Positions 16,775 through 25,975 of a DNA stretch of 64,000 nucleotides are shown piece after piece. A model generated the notes under the pieces. It saw nothing but the letters and a program-made list of their open reading frames with translations, had not been told where the DNA came from and ran no database searches. This DNA is from JAVVHE01 sp038238915. Lineage in GTDB: Bacteria; Pseudomonadota; Alphaproteobacteria; Sphingomonadales; Sphingomonadaceae. The stretch spans positions 62,001-126,000 of the forward strand of contig JBBSFH010000001.1 of the NCBI GenBank assembly GCA_038238915.1, read 5' to 3'. The translations under genes were made by a program, and so were the position numbers. Each line of letters opens with the position of its first letter. The stretch's first letter is position 1.

Positions 16775-18029
16775 ATGCCCATCAACATCACCATGCCCGC
16801 GCTCAGCCCCACGATGGAGGAGGGCAATCTCGCGCGGTGGTTGAAGAAGGTGGGCGATCCCGTGCGCGCGGGCGACGTGCTCGCCGAGATCGAGACCGAC
16901 AAGGCGACGATGGAAGTCGAAGCGATCGACGAAGGCACGCTCGCCGAAATCCGCGTGGCCGATGGCACCGAGGGCGTGAAGGTGGGCGCGGTCATCGGCG
17001 TGATCGCGGTGGAGGGGGAAGCGGCGCTATCCTCCCCCAAGGGGGGAGAATCACGGTCGCACGAACGCCTCCCCGCTCGCGCGGCGCCTCGCCGAAATGC
17101 GCGGGCTATCGCTCGCCAGCCTCACCGGTACCGGCCCGGGCGGGCGTATTGTGAAGGCGGACGTCGACGCGGCCGCGACCCCTCTCCCTGGCGCTGCCGC
17201 GCCTGTCTCTCCCCCCGCCGGGGGGAGGGTGGACCAGGTCGCCCGGCCACCCTCCCCCGAACCGGGGGAGGGAAATGCGCAGCGTCAGCGGAGCGAGGGA
17301 GAGGGAACCCCGCTCGTCGCCAAGCCCACCCCCGCCGCCCCAACCGACACCCCCCACGAAGCCGTCAAGCTCACGCAAATGCGCAAGGTGATCGCGCGCC
17401 GCCTGACCGAATCGAAGCAGACCGTCCCGCATTATTACCTCGCGATCGATTGCCGCCTCGATGCACTGCTCAAGCTTCGTGCCGAGCTGAACGCCGCGCA
17501 GCCGGTCAAGCTCTCGGTCAATGATCTGCTGATCAAGGCGCTCGCCGTGGCGCTGATGCAGGTGCCCGATGCGAACGTCAGCTACACCGGCGAAAGCCTG
17601 ATCAAATACCAGCGCGCCGACATCTCGGTGGCGGTTGCGATCCCAGCAGGCCTGATCACGCCGATCATAGTCGGCGCAGACACCGCCCGCCTCACCACCA
17701 TCGCCACAGCCATGAAAGACCTCGCCGCGCGCGCCAGGGACGGCAAGCTGCAACCCCACGAATACCAGGGCGGCACCGCGAGCCTGTCCAACCTGGGCAT
17801 GTACGGCATCAAGCAGTTCGAAGCGGTGATCAACCCGCCCCAAGGCATGATCCTCGCCGTGGGTGCAGGCGATCGCCGCCCGTGGGTAGAGGCGGACGCG
17901 CTGACAGTCGCCACCGTCCTCACCGCGACGGGCAGCTTCGATCACCGCGCAATCGATGGCGCGGTCGGCGCGCAGCTGATGGCGGCGGTGCGCGACCTGA
18001 TCGAGAAGCCGCTGGGGATGCTGGCCTGA
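16775..18029 (+). CDS. pdhC: Pyruvate dehydrogenase E2 (dihydrolipoamide acetyltransferase), with apparent +1 frameshift
   Basis: Transfers acetyl from lipoyl to CoA and forms the PDH core. The lipoyl domain (lipoyl lysine in EIETDKATMEVEA) is read from 16775, but the peripheral-subunit-binding domain (ASPLARRLAEMRGLSLASLTGTGPGGRIV) and the catalytic domain (ending SFDHRAIDGAVGAQL, with the HRxxDG motif) lie in another frame. The switch falls at a G6 run (17041-17046) facing a C5 run; deleting one G restores one frame of about 417 residues. This is either a sequencing/assembly error or slippage. A second palindromic element sits in the linker at 17179-17305. Confidence 0.9.
17179..17305. repeat. 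Second REPIN-like palindrome, in the pdhC linker
   Basis: Same plan as 14834-14955: outer CCCTCTCCCT / AGGGAGAGGG ends, inner GGGGGGAGGGTGG and CCACCCTCCCCC. The outer arms have diverged more. It is inserted in the same codon phase as the pdhB copy and gives a similar peptide (PPAGGRVD... in both). Confidence 0.8.
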
Positions 18030-18092
18030 TCAGATCGGGCTGGGACGTCTGGCAAACGACATTCCCGCAGCGTTAACGAAGCGCCGCCGCCA

Positions 18093-19385
18093 TTACCCTC
18101 GCCTGGCCAGCGGCACATAGTCCCGGTGCGGCGCGCCCGTGTACAATTGCCGCGGGCGGCCGATGCGCTGATCGGGATCCTCGATCATCTCGTTCCACTG
18201 CGCGACCCAGCCGACAGTGCGCGCGAGCGCAAACAGCGCGGTGAACATCGTCGTCGGGAAGCCGATCGCGGAGAGCACGATGCCCGAATAAAAATCCACA
18301 TTGGGGTACAGATGCTTCTCGATGAAATATTCATCGGTGAGCGCGATGCGTTCGAGTTCACGTGCAACATCGAATATCGGATCGGTGACGCCAAGCGTAT
18401 CGAGGATTTCAGCCGCGATTTTCTGCATGACCTTGGCGCGCGGATCGTAGCTTTTGTAGACGCGGTGGCCAAAGCCCATCAGGCGGAAGGGATCGTTCTT
18501 GTCCTTGGCGCGCGCGATGTAGGCGGGGATGCGATCCGGCGTGCCGATCTCGCGCAGCATGTTCAGCGCCGCCTCGTTCGCGCCGCCGTGCGCGGGGCCC
18601 CACAGACAGGCGATCCCCGCCGCGACGCAGGCGAAGGGGTTCGCGCCCGAACTGCTGGCGAGGCGGACGGTGGAGGTCGATGCGTTCTGCTCGTGATCCG
18701 CGTGCAGGATGAAGATCGTATCGAGCGCACGCTCGACGACCGGGTTCACCTGATAGGGTTCGGCAGGAACACCGAAAGTCATCCGCAGGAAATTGCCGGT
18801 ATAGCTGAGCGAATTATCGGGATAGAGGAACGGCTGGCCCAGCGAATATTTATACGCCATCGCCGTCAAAGTCGGCATCTTGGCGATCAGGCGGTGACCA
18901 GAGATTTCGCGCTGCTTGGCATCGTGGATGTCGGTCGAATCCGGGTAGAACGCACTTAACGCACCCACCACGCCGCACATAATCGCCATCGGATGCCCAT
19001 CGCGACGGAAACCGCGATAGAAAGTGGCGAGTTGTTCGTGCACCATCGTGTGGCGCGTGATCGTGGTGACGAACTTATCGTGCTCCGCCTTGTTGGGAAG
19101 TTCGCCGTGCGTCATCAGATAGGCGACTTCCATGAAGCTCGATTGTTCGGCGAGCTGATCGATCGGGTAGCCGCGATGAAGCAGGACGCCTGCATCGCCA
19201 TCGATGAAGGTGATCTTGCTTTCGCACGCGGCGGTGGACGTGAAGCCCGGATCGTATGTGAAACGGCCGGTTTCCGCGAACAGCTTGCGGATATCGATGA
19301 CCTCGGGGCCAACCGACCCCTTGATCACGGGCAATTCGAAGTTCTGATTGCCAACTGCCAGTGTCGCGCCGCTCACGTCCGTCAT
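18093..19385 (-). CDS. gltA: Citrate synthase
   Basis: Condenses acetyl-CoA and oxaloacetate. 430 residues of the type II hexameric kind. Seen: ESKITFIDGDAGVLLHRGYP, HADHEQNASTSTVRLA with an active-site histidine, GPAHGGANEAAL, and GFGHRVYKSYDPRAK with the second active-site histidine. The ATG at 19385 overlaps the gltX stop by 4 nt (ATGA), so expression is coupled to gltX. Confidence 0.97.
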   Translation of the reverse strand: MTDVSGATLAVGNQNFELPVIKGSVGPEVIDIRKLFAETGRFTYDPGFTSTAACESKITFIDGDAGVLLHRGYPIDQLAEQSSFMEVAYLMTHGELPNKAEHDKFVTTITRHTMVHEQLATFYRGFRRDGHPMAIMCGVVGALSAFYPDSTDIHDAKQREISGHRLIAKMPTLTAMAYKYSLGQPFLYPDNSLSYTGNFLRMTFGVPAEPYQVNPVVERALDTIFILHADHEQNASTSTVRLASSSGANPFACVAAGIACLWGPAHGGANEAALNMLREIGTPDRIPAYIARAKDKNDPFRLMGFGHRVYKSYDPRAKVMQKIAAEILDTLGVTDPIFDVARELERIALTDEYFIEKHLYPNVDFYSGIVLSAIGFPTTMFTALFALARTVGWVAQWNEMIEDPDQRIGRPRQLYTGAPHRDYVPLARRG

Positions 19386-20827
19386 GCCGTCTCCCTCTCG
19401 CCGGCGGAAGCCAGCGCGTCATCGATCCTCGCCAGCGTTTCGCCCCGGCCCAGCGCGGCGGCCACCTCGAAGATGCCGGGCGAAACGCCCGAACCCGTAA
19501 GCGCGGCCCGCAGCGGTTGCGCGAATTGCCCGAGCTTGAACCCAAGCTCTTCGGCCAATCCACGCGCCGCCGCTTCCAGCGCTGCACTGCACCATTCGGA
19601 TACGGCGTCAAGCCGGTTACGCAATGCGAGCAGGTTGAGGGGCGCGGGCGGGGCGAGAAGTGCGCGGGCTTTATCGTCTAGTACGAGCGGGCGGGCGCGG
19701 AACAGGAACAGGCTGCCCTCGGCGAGTTCGATCAGCGTGCGCGCGCGCGCCTTCAGCTCGGGCATGAGACGCGCGAGCAGATCGGCCTCGGCCCATGCGA
19801 GCGTGCGGCCGAGCGCGGCCTCGATGCGGGGGGTCGCAAGCGCGGCAAGGCGGGTGTCATCGGCAACGCGGATGTAGTGCGCGTTCAGGCTTTCGAGCTT
19901 CTTCGCGTCGGTGCGCGCCGGGCCGCGGCCGACGGCTTCGAGTGTGAACCACTCGATCGCTTGGGCGCGGTCGATGATCTCGGCATCGCCATGGCCCCAG
20001 CCCAGCCGAAGCAGATAGTTTTCGAGCGCCTCGGGAAGAATACCAAGTTCGTCGCGATAGGCATCGACGCCGAGCGCGCCGTGGCGCTTGGAGAGCTTAG
20101 ACCCATCCGCGCCGTGCAGCAGCGGCACATGCGCGTAGATCGGCTCGGCCCAACTCATTGCGCGGATCAGGGCAAGCTGCCTGAACGCGTTGTTCAGATG
20201 ATCGTCGCCGCGGATCACATGGGTGATGCCCATATCGTGATCGTCCACCACCACGGCGAGCATATACGTGGGCGTACCGTCCGATCGCAGCAGCACCATG
20301 TCGTCGAGTTCGGCGTTCGCCACCGTGACCGCGCCCTGCACGCGGTCGTGGATCGTTACCGCGCCTTGCGTCGGTGCGCGCAGGCGGATCACGCTGGGCT
20401 GCACGGCCTCATCTGCGGTCGCAACGCGGTCCCGCCAGCGGCCGTCATACCGGGGCGGCTTGCCCGCCGCGCGCGCCGCCTGGCGCGCGGCTTCCAGCTC
20501 GGCGGCGCTGCTGTAGCAACGATAGGCATGGCCCGCTGCCAGCAGTTCGTGCGCCACCTCGGCATGGCGCGCGGCGCGCGCGAACTGCATCACCGGCGGC
20601 GCGTCCGCATCCAGCCCCAGCCAATTCAGCCCATCGAGAATGGCCTCGATCGCCGCATCGGTCGAGCGCGCACGATCGGTGTCCTCGATGCGCAGCAGGA
20701 ATTTGCCACCGTGGTGGCGCGCGAACAGCAGGTTGAACAGCGCGGTCCGCGCGCCGCCGATGTGCAGAAACCCGGTCGGCGAAGGTGCGAACCTGGTTAC
20801 GACTGGTAAGGGTCCGGTTGCGCTCAT
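19382..20827 (-). CDS. gltX: Glutamate--tRNA ligase
   Basis: 481 residues, class I synthetase. Seen: the HIGH motif in APSPTGFLHIGGARTALFN, RIEDTDRARS, VIRGDDHLNN and the KMSKS-type DGSKLSKRHGA, followed by the anticodon-binding region. I chose the ATG at 20827 (MSATGPLPVVTRF); a GTG 18 nt upstream is possible, and neither has a clear ribosome-binding site. Stop overlaps the gltA start. Confidence 0.96.
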   Translation of the reverse strand: MSATGPLPVVTRFAPSPTGFLHIGGARTALFNLLFARHHGGKFLLRIEDTDRARSTDAAIEAILDGLNWLGLDADAPPVMQFARAARHAEVAHELLAAGHAYRCYSSAAELEAARQAARAAGKPPRYDGRWRDRVATADEAVQPSVIRLRAPTQGAVTIHDRVQGAVTVANAELDDMVLLRSDGTPTYMLAVVVDDHDMGITHVIRGDDHLNNAFRQLALIRAMSWAEPIYAHVPLLHGADGSKLSKRHGALGVDAYRDELGILPEALENYLLRLGWGHGDAEIIDRAQAIEWFTLEAVGRGPARTDAKKLESLNAHYIRVADDTRLAALATPRIEAALGRTLAWAEADLLARLMPELKARARTLIELAEGSLFLFRARPLVLDDKARALLAPPAPLNLLALRNRLDAVSEWCSAALEAAARGLAEELGFKLGQFAQPLRAALTGSGVSPGIFEVAAALGRGETLARIDDALASAGERETA

Positions 20828-20872
20828 GGGGCGGGCACGGGACACGAAGCGGGCTGGGAGACGGGCACGCGG

Positions 20873-23137
20873 GTGGCTAGCACGGCGACGGCGAATCAGG
20901 AAAGCACCGGTTACGCCGATCTGGCGGAACAGGGCGCGCGTGCGACGCGGTCGCTGGATGCCCCCCGGGTTACCCTCGGGCGCGCCGCTGCTGCGGTGGA
21001 GGCCTTCCTCGAAGCCGAGCGCCGCCAGCTTCCACTCTGGATGCCCGTCGCTCTCGCCGCAGGGATCGTCGCGTGGTTCATGCTGCCCACGCAGTCGCTA
21101 TGGCTCGGCTTTGGCGCAGGAGCGCTGGCGCTGGCGCTGCTAGGCGTGGCGATCCCGGGCTGGATCGGCCGCGTCGCTCTCGCAGCAGGCCTGCTCGCCG
21201 CGCTCGGCCTCGGCATTGCCTGGGCTCGCGCCGAACGCGTGACCGCACCCCGCCTTGCGCGCGAGGTTCACGCCACGTGGATCGATGCCACCGTGATCGA
21301 GCGCGAGGACCGCGCCGGGCGGGGCCAGTGGCGTCTGTATCTCGATCCGCACGATCCCGCGCTTCCGCCGCTGATCCGCATTTCGCTGCGCAAGCCCCCA
21401 CCTGCCGCGATCGCGGCGGGGGCCCGCATCCGCGCGCGCGTGTCGCTGCGGCCCCCTCCCGGCCCAAGCGTGCCGGGCGGTTACGATTTTGCCCGACGGC
21501 TCTGGTTCGAGGGCGTCGGCGCGACAGGTTTCACGCTCGGCGACCCTACGCTGCTTTCCCCGCCGCCGCCGCCCGCCGGCGCGCAGGCTTGGCTGGAATC
21601 GGTTCGCGTCCAGTTGACCCGCCTCCTCCAGACGCAGATCGGCGGCGCGGAAGGCGGGCTAGCCGCCGCCTTTGTCACCGGGGATGCGGGCGGCGTCCCT
21701 GATCAGGTCCGTCAGGACATGACCGACGCGGGCCTCGCGCACATCATCTCGATCTCGGGGCTGCACATTGCGGTGGTGATCGCGGTGGCCATGGTGATCG
21801 TGCGCCGCACGCTGACGCTTATCCCTTGGATTGCGCTGCGCTGGCCGGTCAGGCTGATCTCGGCCGGGACGGCGGCGCTCGTCGGCATCGGCTATACACT
21901 GCTCGCAGGGTCGCAGATCCCCACCGTGCGCTCGGTTGCGGCCGCGCTGCTCGTGCTGGTTGGCCTGATGGCGGGGCGCGCAGCGATCTCTCTTCGCGGT
22001 ATCGCGACGGGGGCCTTCTTCATCCTGCTTTTCCGGCCCGAAGCGCTCCTCGGCCCCTCGTTCCAGCTCAGCTTTGCGGCAGTCACCTCGCTTGTGGCGG
22101 CGTTCCAGTCCCAGCCAGGCAAATGGCTGATGCGCGCGCACGACGGCGATCTGTGGATCGTGCGCACCGCGCGCCACGCGGTGGTGCTGGTCGCGAGCGG
22201 ATGCGTCGCCGAATTCGCGCTTGCCCCCATCGCGCTGTATCACTTCAATCGCGAGGGCATGTACGGGATGATCGCCAATCTGGTGGGGATCCCGTGGTCC
22301 GAACTGGTGATCATGCCCGCCCTGATGGCGACGCTGGTGATGGACGGGCTGGGCTGGGCGGTGCCCGCCGCGTGGGTGCTCAAGCACTCGATGGCGATGC
22401 TGGTGTGGACCGCGCATTTCGTCGCACACTGGCCCGGCGCGGTGATGCGCACGCCCACCATGCCGCTCGCGGCCTATGCGGCGTTCGTGGTGGGCGGGCT
22501 GTGGCTCTGCCTGTGGTCCGGCCGCGCGCGCCTGCTGGGGCTGGGGCCGCTCGCGGTCGCAGCGCTGGTCGCAGCGCTCGCCCGTCCGCCCGATCTGATC
22601 GTCAGCGGCGACGGCCGCCATCTGGGCGTGCTGCGTGCCGACGGCGCGATGGCGATGCTGCGGCCGCACGCGGGCGATTTCATCCGCTCAATGTGGGGCG
22701 ATTCGATGGGCACCGCGCGCACGCTGGCGCTCGACGAGGTGGGCAATGCATCGTGCGGCCCCGATGCGTGCGTGCTGCTGCTGAACCGGGGAGGGAGGGT
22801 GTGGCGCGTGTTCGCCACACGGTCCAAACGCATCATCCCGAGGCCGGACATGGAAGCACAGTGCCGCGCCGCCGACTTGGTGGTGAGCGAACGCCGCCTG
22901 CCCGCGTGGTGCGCGCCCGCGTGGCAGCGGTTCGACGCGCGTGCGCTCGAGCGCACGGGATCGGTCGCGGTGTGGCTGGCGGACGCGCGCGTTGACGCCG
23001 CGCGGACGGGCCAGGGGGCGCACCCGTGGGCCTCGCAGGTTCCGGTGTGGCGTGGTAAGCTGCACGATGCTTATCACCGCCGAACGAACGATGTCGGCGG
23101 CGGCGTTTATCGCGTGGATGAAGCGGCAGGACGGTAA
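20873..23137 (+). CDS. ComEC/Rec2-family DNA-uptake channel protein
   Basis: 754 residues. N-terminal membrane segments plus a DUF4131/OB-like part (residues about 45-200), then the Competence domain with many membrane helices and the conserved HIISISGLHIAVV and TLLAGSQIPTVRSVAAALLVL. The C-terminal soluble part is related to the metallo-beta-lactamase-like domain of ComEC but lacks an evident HxHxDH motif. Known: ComEC carries single-stranded DNA across the inner membrane. The GTG start at 20873 is 45 bp from the divergent gltX start. The 3' end overlaps the next gene. Confidence 0.88.
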   Translation: MASTATANQESTGYADLAEQGARATRSLDAPRVTLGRAAAAVEAFLEAERRQLPLWMPVALAAGIVAWFMLPTQSLWLGFGAGALALALLGVAIPGWIGRVALAAGLLAALGLGIAWARAERVTAPRLAREVHATWIDATVIEREDRAGRGQWRLYLDPHDPALPPLIRISLRKPPPAAIAAGARIRARVSLRPPPGPSVPGGYDFARRLWFEGVGATGFTLGDPTLLSPPPPPAGAQAWLESVRVQLTRLLQTQIGGAEGGLAAAFVTGDAGGVPDQVRQDMTDAGLAHIISISGLHIAVVIAVAMVIVRRTLTLIPWIALRWPVRLISAGTAALVGIGYTLLAGSQIPTVRSVAAALLVLVGLMAGRAAISLRGIATGAFFILLFRPEALLGPSFQLSFAAVTSLVAAFQSQPGKWLMRAHDGDLWIVRTARHAVVLVASGCVAEFALAPIALYHFNREGMYGMIANLVGIPWSELVIMPALMATLVMDGLGWAVPAAWVLKHSMAMLVWTAHFVAHWPGAVMRTPTMPLAAYAAFVVGGLWLCLWSGRARLLGLGPLAVAALVAALARPPDLIVSGDGRHLGVLRADGAMAMLRPHAGDFIRSMWGDSMGTARTLALDEVGNASCGPDACVLLLNRGGRVWRVFATRSKRIIPRPDMEAQCRAADLVVSERRLPAWCAPAWQRFDARALERTGSVAVWLADARVDAARTGQGAHPWASQVPVWRGKLHDAYHRRTNDVGGGVYRVDEAAGR

Positions 23138-23630
23138 GTTCGAGCTGGTAAACGGCGAGGTCCGCGCACGCTCGCTGAAGGCGCGGCTCGAAGCCGAGGT
23201 ACGAATGAACATCCTGCAGGCGCTGCGGACGAAGCTGCGCGGCTCGGGATATCGCGCCTGCGGGCTGACAATCGCAGTCGAGATCGATGCTGCCAATGCG
23301 AGCTACCCGGCGGCGATGATCCTGCACGACCCGCGCGACCTCCGGCGCGACCCGCTGGTTGCGGCGGCCATGACCTACCCATGCGCGATTTTCGAGGTGC
23401 TTCCGCCGTCGCGGCCGGACGATGCGCGCGGCGGGCATTTCGCGCGGTACCGCGAGATCGAGTCGGTCAAGGTGATCGTGCTGGTCGATCCTATGGGGCA
23501 GACGTGCGAGACTTACGAGCGGCTCGATGCCGATAGCTGGCGGGTGCGGCGTCATCCGGCGGGTGCGGCACTTGAACTGGCCGAGCCGAGGGTGACGCTC
23601 ACGGCGGAGGAGATGTTCGCGGAGGATTGA
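23067..23630 (+). CDS. Uma2-family (DUF820) restriction-endonuclease-like protein
   Basis: 187 residues. Seen: the Uma2 opening MSAAAFIAWMKRQ...FELVNGEV, FEVLPPSR, FARYREIESVKVIVLVDP. Known: Uma2 proteins have a PD-(D/E)XK-like fold, common in sphingomonads and cyanobacteria, function poorly known. Odd: the usual YPD aspartate is replaced (SYPAAMIL), so catalysis may be lost. The ATG at 23067 lies inside comEC (71-bp overlap); an ATG at 23091 is an alternative. Confidence 0.75.
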   Translation: MLITAERTMSAAAFIAWMKRQDGKFELVNGEVRARSLKARLEAEVRMNILQALRTKLRGSGYRACGLTIAVEIDAANASYPAAMILHDPRDLRRDPLVAAAMTYPCAIFEVLPPSRPDDARGGHFARYREIESVKVIVLVDPMGQTCETYERLDADSWRVRRHPAGAALELAEPRVTLTAEEMFAED

Positions 23631-23650
23631 GGCTTGGACCCGTTTTCAAT

Positions 23651-25912
23651 CTACGTCGCCCGCCGCAACCCCTCGCACGCCCGCCACAGCTTCTCCGGCG
23701 TCGCGGGCATTTCCACCTGTACCCCGTCGAGCGCGTCGATGATCGCGTTCATCAGCGAGGGCAGCGCGCCGATGGTGCCCGCCTCGCCGCAGCCCTTCAC
23801 GCCCATCGGGTTGGTCGGTGACGGTGTGCCCAGCACGTCGAAGGCGATCGCCATCGGCATGTCGTGCGCGCGCGGAATGCCGTAATCCATGAACGATCCC
23901 GTCACGAGCTGCGCGCCCTCGGCGTACACCACGTTCTCCAGCAGCACCTGCCCCAGCCCCTGCGCGACGCCGCCGTGGATTTGGCCGACCACAAGTTCGG
24001 GATTGAGCAGCACGCCGAAATCGTCGACCACGGTGTACCGCTCCACCACCACATGGCCGGTGCGCGGGTCCAGCGACACTTCGGCGATGTGGCACCCGTT
24101 GGGGAAGGTGGGCGCGGGCTTCTCGGGCGCATAACGCGCGCGGCCGTCGAGCGCGCCCGGCCGCGCCACCGCGATCTCCGCCCAAGTGCGAGTGGCGTTG
24201 GTGCCCGTGGCGCGGAACACCCCCGCCTCGTACTGGGCGTCGCCCACGCCCAGCAGTTCGGCGGCAAGCGCGCGTCCGCGCAGAACCAGCTCTTCGGCCG
24301 CGACCCACGCCGCCCCGCCGCCCCATTGCAACGAGCGCGAGCCGCCCGTGCCGTGGCCAACCTCCATGCGGTCGGTATCGCCCTGTACGATGCGCACCTG
24401 ATCGACATCGATGCCGAGCTTGTCTGCGATCAGCCGCGCGTAAGCGGTCTCGTGTCCCTGCCCGTTCGATTGCGTGCCGATCGCTGCCTCGATCAGGCCA
24501 TCGGGCGAGACGCGCACGTCGGCGAATTCCTGCGCCGAGCCGCCGCCCGCAATCTCGACATAATAGCACATGCCCCGCCCGTAGCGCAGGCCCTTGGCGG
24601 CAGCGGCGGCGCGGCGTGCGGGGAAGCCGGCCCAGTCCGCCTCGTCGAGCGCGCGCTCCAGCAGGCGCGGGAAATCGCCGACGTCGAAGGTGAGGCCGAT
24701 CCTGTTGTCGTGCGGCAATTCAGCGGGGGTGAGCAGATTGCGACGCCGCATCTCGTCCACACCGATGCCTAGTTCGCGCGCCGCAGCCTCCACCAGCCGC
24801 TCCATCACATACGCGCTCTCGGGACGCCCCGCGCCGCGATAGGCGTCCACGGGCGCGGTATTGGTGACGACGCCGTGGACGCGGTTGTGAATCGCGGGGA
24901 TACGGTAGACGCCGCCCATGATGCGCCCCCCCGCCCAGGTCTGGATCGCCGCACCGAATTCGGACTGGTACGCACCAAGGTTGGACCACGTCTCGACCTG
25001 CAACCCCAGAATGCGTCCGTCTCGATCGGTGGCGAGCGCGGCGTCGGACACCATGTCGCGGCCGTGCGTATCGGTCTGGAACGCATCGCCGCGCTCGCCG
25101 GTCCATTTGACCGGACGGCCCAGGCGGCGCGCGGCTTCGATCACCAGCGCATATTCGGGGTAGATGAACCCTTTCATCCCGAAGCCACCGCCGACATCCT
25201 TGGTGATCAGCCGCAGCGTTTCGGGCTCCACCCCGAGTACCCCCGCGAGCGATTTGCGCATGCCCGTCACGCCTTGGCTGCCGACGTGGAGCGTGGTGCG
25301 GCCATCGGCCCCATGCTCCGCCACCGCCGCGCGCACCTCCATCGAGGTGGGGGCGATGCGGTTCTGGACGATCCGCAGTCGGGTGACATGCGGTGCGGCG
25401 GCGAGCGCCGCCTCTGTGGCGGGCGCGTCCCCTACCTCCCACGCGAAGAGCGTATTACCCGGCGCATGGTCCCACACCTGCGCCGAACCATCGGCCAGCG
25501 CCTTGTCGATCGTGGCGATTGCGGGCAAATCGTCATAGTCCACCAGCACCGCCTCGGCGGCCGCACGCGCAGACTCGCGGCTATCCGCCACCACGAACGC
25601 TACCGGATCACCGACGAAGCGCACATGCCCGTTGGCGAGTACGGGGCGCGGTGTGCCAAGCTTACCCATCATCATCGCGGGCATCTCTTTGAAATGCGCA
25701 AGATCGGCGGCGATCAAAACCAGCGCCACGCCGGGCATCGCAGCCGCGTCTGCGGTATCGATCGAGGCGATACGTGCGTGGCCGTAGGGCGAGCGAACCG
25801 TGACGCCGTAAGCCATGCCCGCCAACTGCACATCGTCCGTATAGGCACCCCGCCCGGTAATCAGGCGACCATCCTCCACGCGCTGCTGCTGGCTGGTTGC
25901 AAACTTTAGCAT
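23651..25912 (-). CDS. Molybdenum hydroxylase large (molybdopterin-binding) subunit
   Basis: 753 residues, xanthine dehydrogenase/CO-dehydrogenase-type large subunit. Seen: the N-terminal fragment (DGRLITGRGAYTDDVQ), DVGGGFGMKG, the AYRGAGRPES active-site loop (not the AYRCSFR of true form I CO dehydrogenase), GTQSNGQGHETAYA, and the catalytic glutamate in VKGCGEAGTIGA. It needs FAD and 2Fe-2S subunits; neither is adjacent, but a pair lies at 45294-46548. Substrate unknown (aldehyde or N-heterocycle likely). ATG at 25912 has GGAG upstream. Confidence 0.92.
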   Translation of the reverse strand: MLKFATSQQQRVEDGRLITGRGAYTDDVQLAGMAYGVTVRSPYGHARIASIDTADAAAMPGVALVLIAADLAHFKEMPAMMMGKLGTPRPVLANGHVRFVGDPVAFVVADSRESARAAAEAVLVDYDDLPAIATIDKALADGSAQVWDHAPGNTLFAWEVGDAPATEAALAAAPHVTRLRIVQNRIAPTSMEVRAAVAEHGADGRTTLHVGSQGVTGMRKSLAGVLGVEPETLRLITKDVGGGFGMKGFIYPEYALVIEAARRLGRPVKWTGERGDAFQTDTHGRDMVSDAALATDRDGRILGLQVETWSNLGAYQSEFGAAIQTWAGGRIMGGVYRIPAIHNRVHGVVTNTAPVDAYRGAGRPESAYVMERLVEAAARELGIGVDEMRRRNLLTPAELPHDNRIGLTFDVGDFPRLLERALDEADWAGFPARRAAAAAKGLRYGRGMCYYVEIAGGGSAQEFADVRVSPDGLIEAAIGTQSNGQGHETAYARLIADKLGIDVDQVRIVQGDTDRMEVGHGTGGSRSLQWGGGAAWVAAEELVLRGRALAAELLGVGDAQYEAGVFRATGTNATRTWAEIAVARPGALDGRARYAPEKPAPTFPNGCHIAEVSLDPRTGHVVVERYTVVDDFGVLLNPELVVGQIHGGVAQGLGQVLLENVVYAEGAQLVTGSFMDYGIPRAHDMPMAIAFDVLGTPSPTNPMGVKGCGEAGTIGALPSLMNAIIDALDGVQVEMPATPEKLWRACEGLRRAT

Positions 25913-25975
25913 GGGGATCTCCGCGTTAAATGCGGACGTTCTAGCGCACCGTAACCGACTGCGCGACGGGTGCGG

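Noticed and set aside
14834..17305. CRISPR array or G-quadruplex from the G/C-rich runs in pdhB and pdhC
   Set aside because: Only two copies with no spacers, and the structure is a nested palindrome; quadruplex potential is not specific in this composition.
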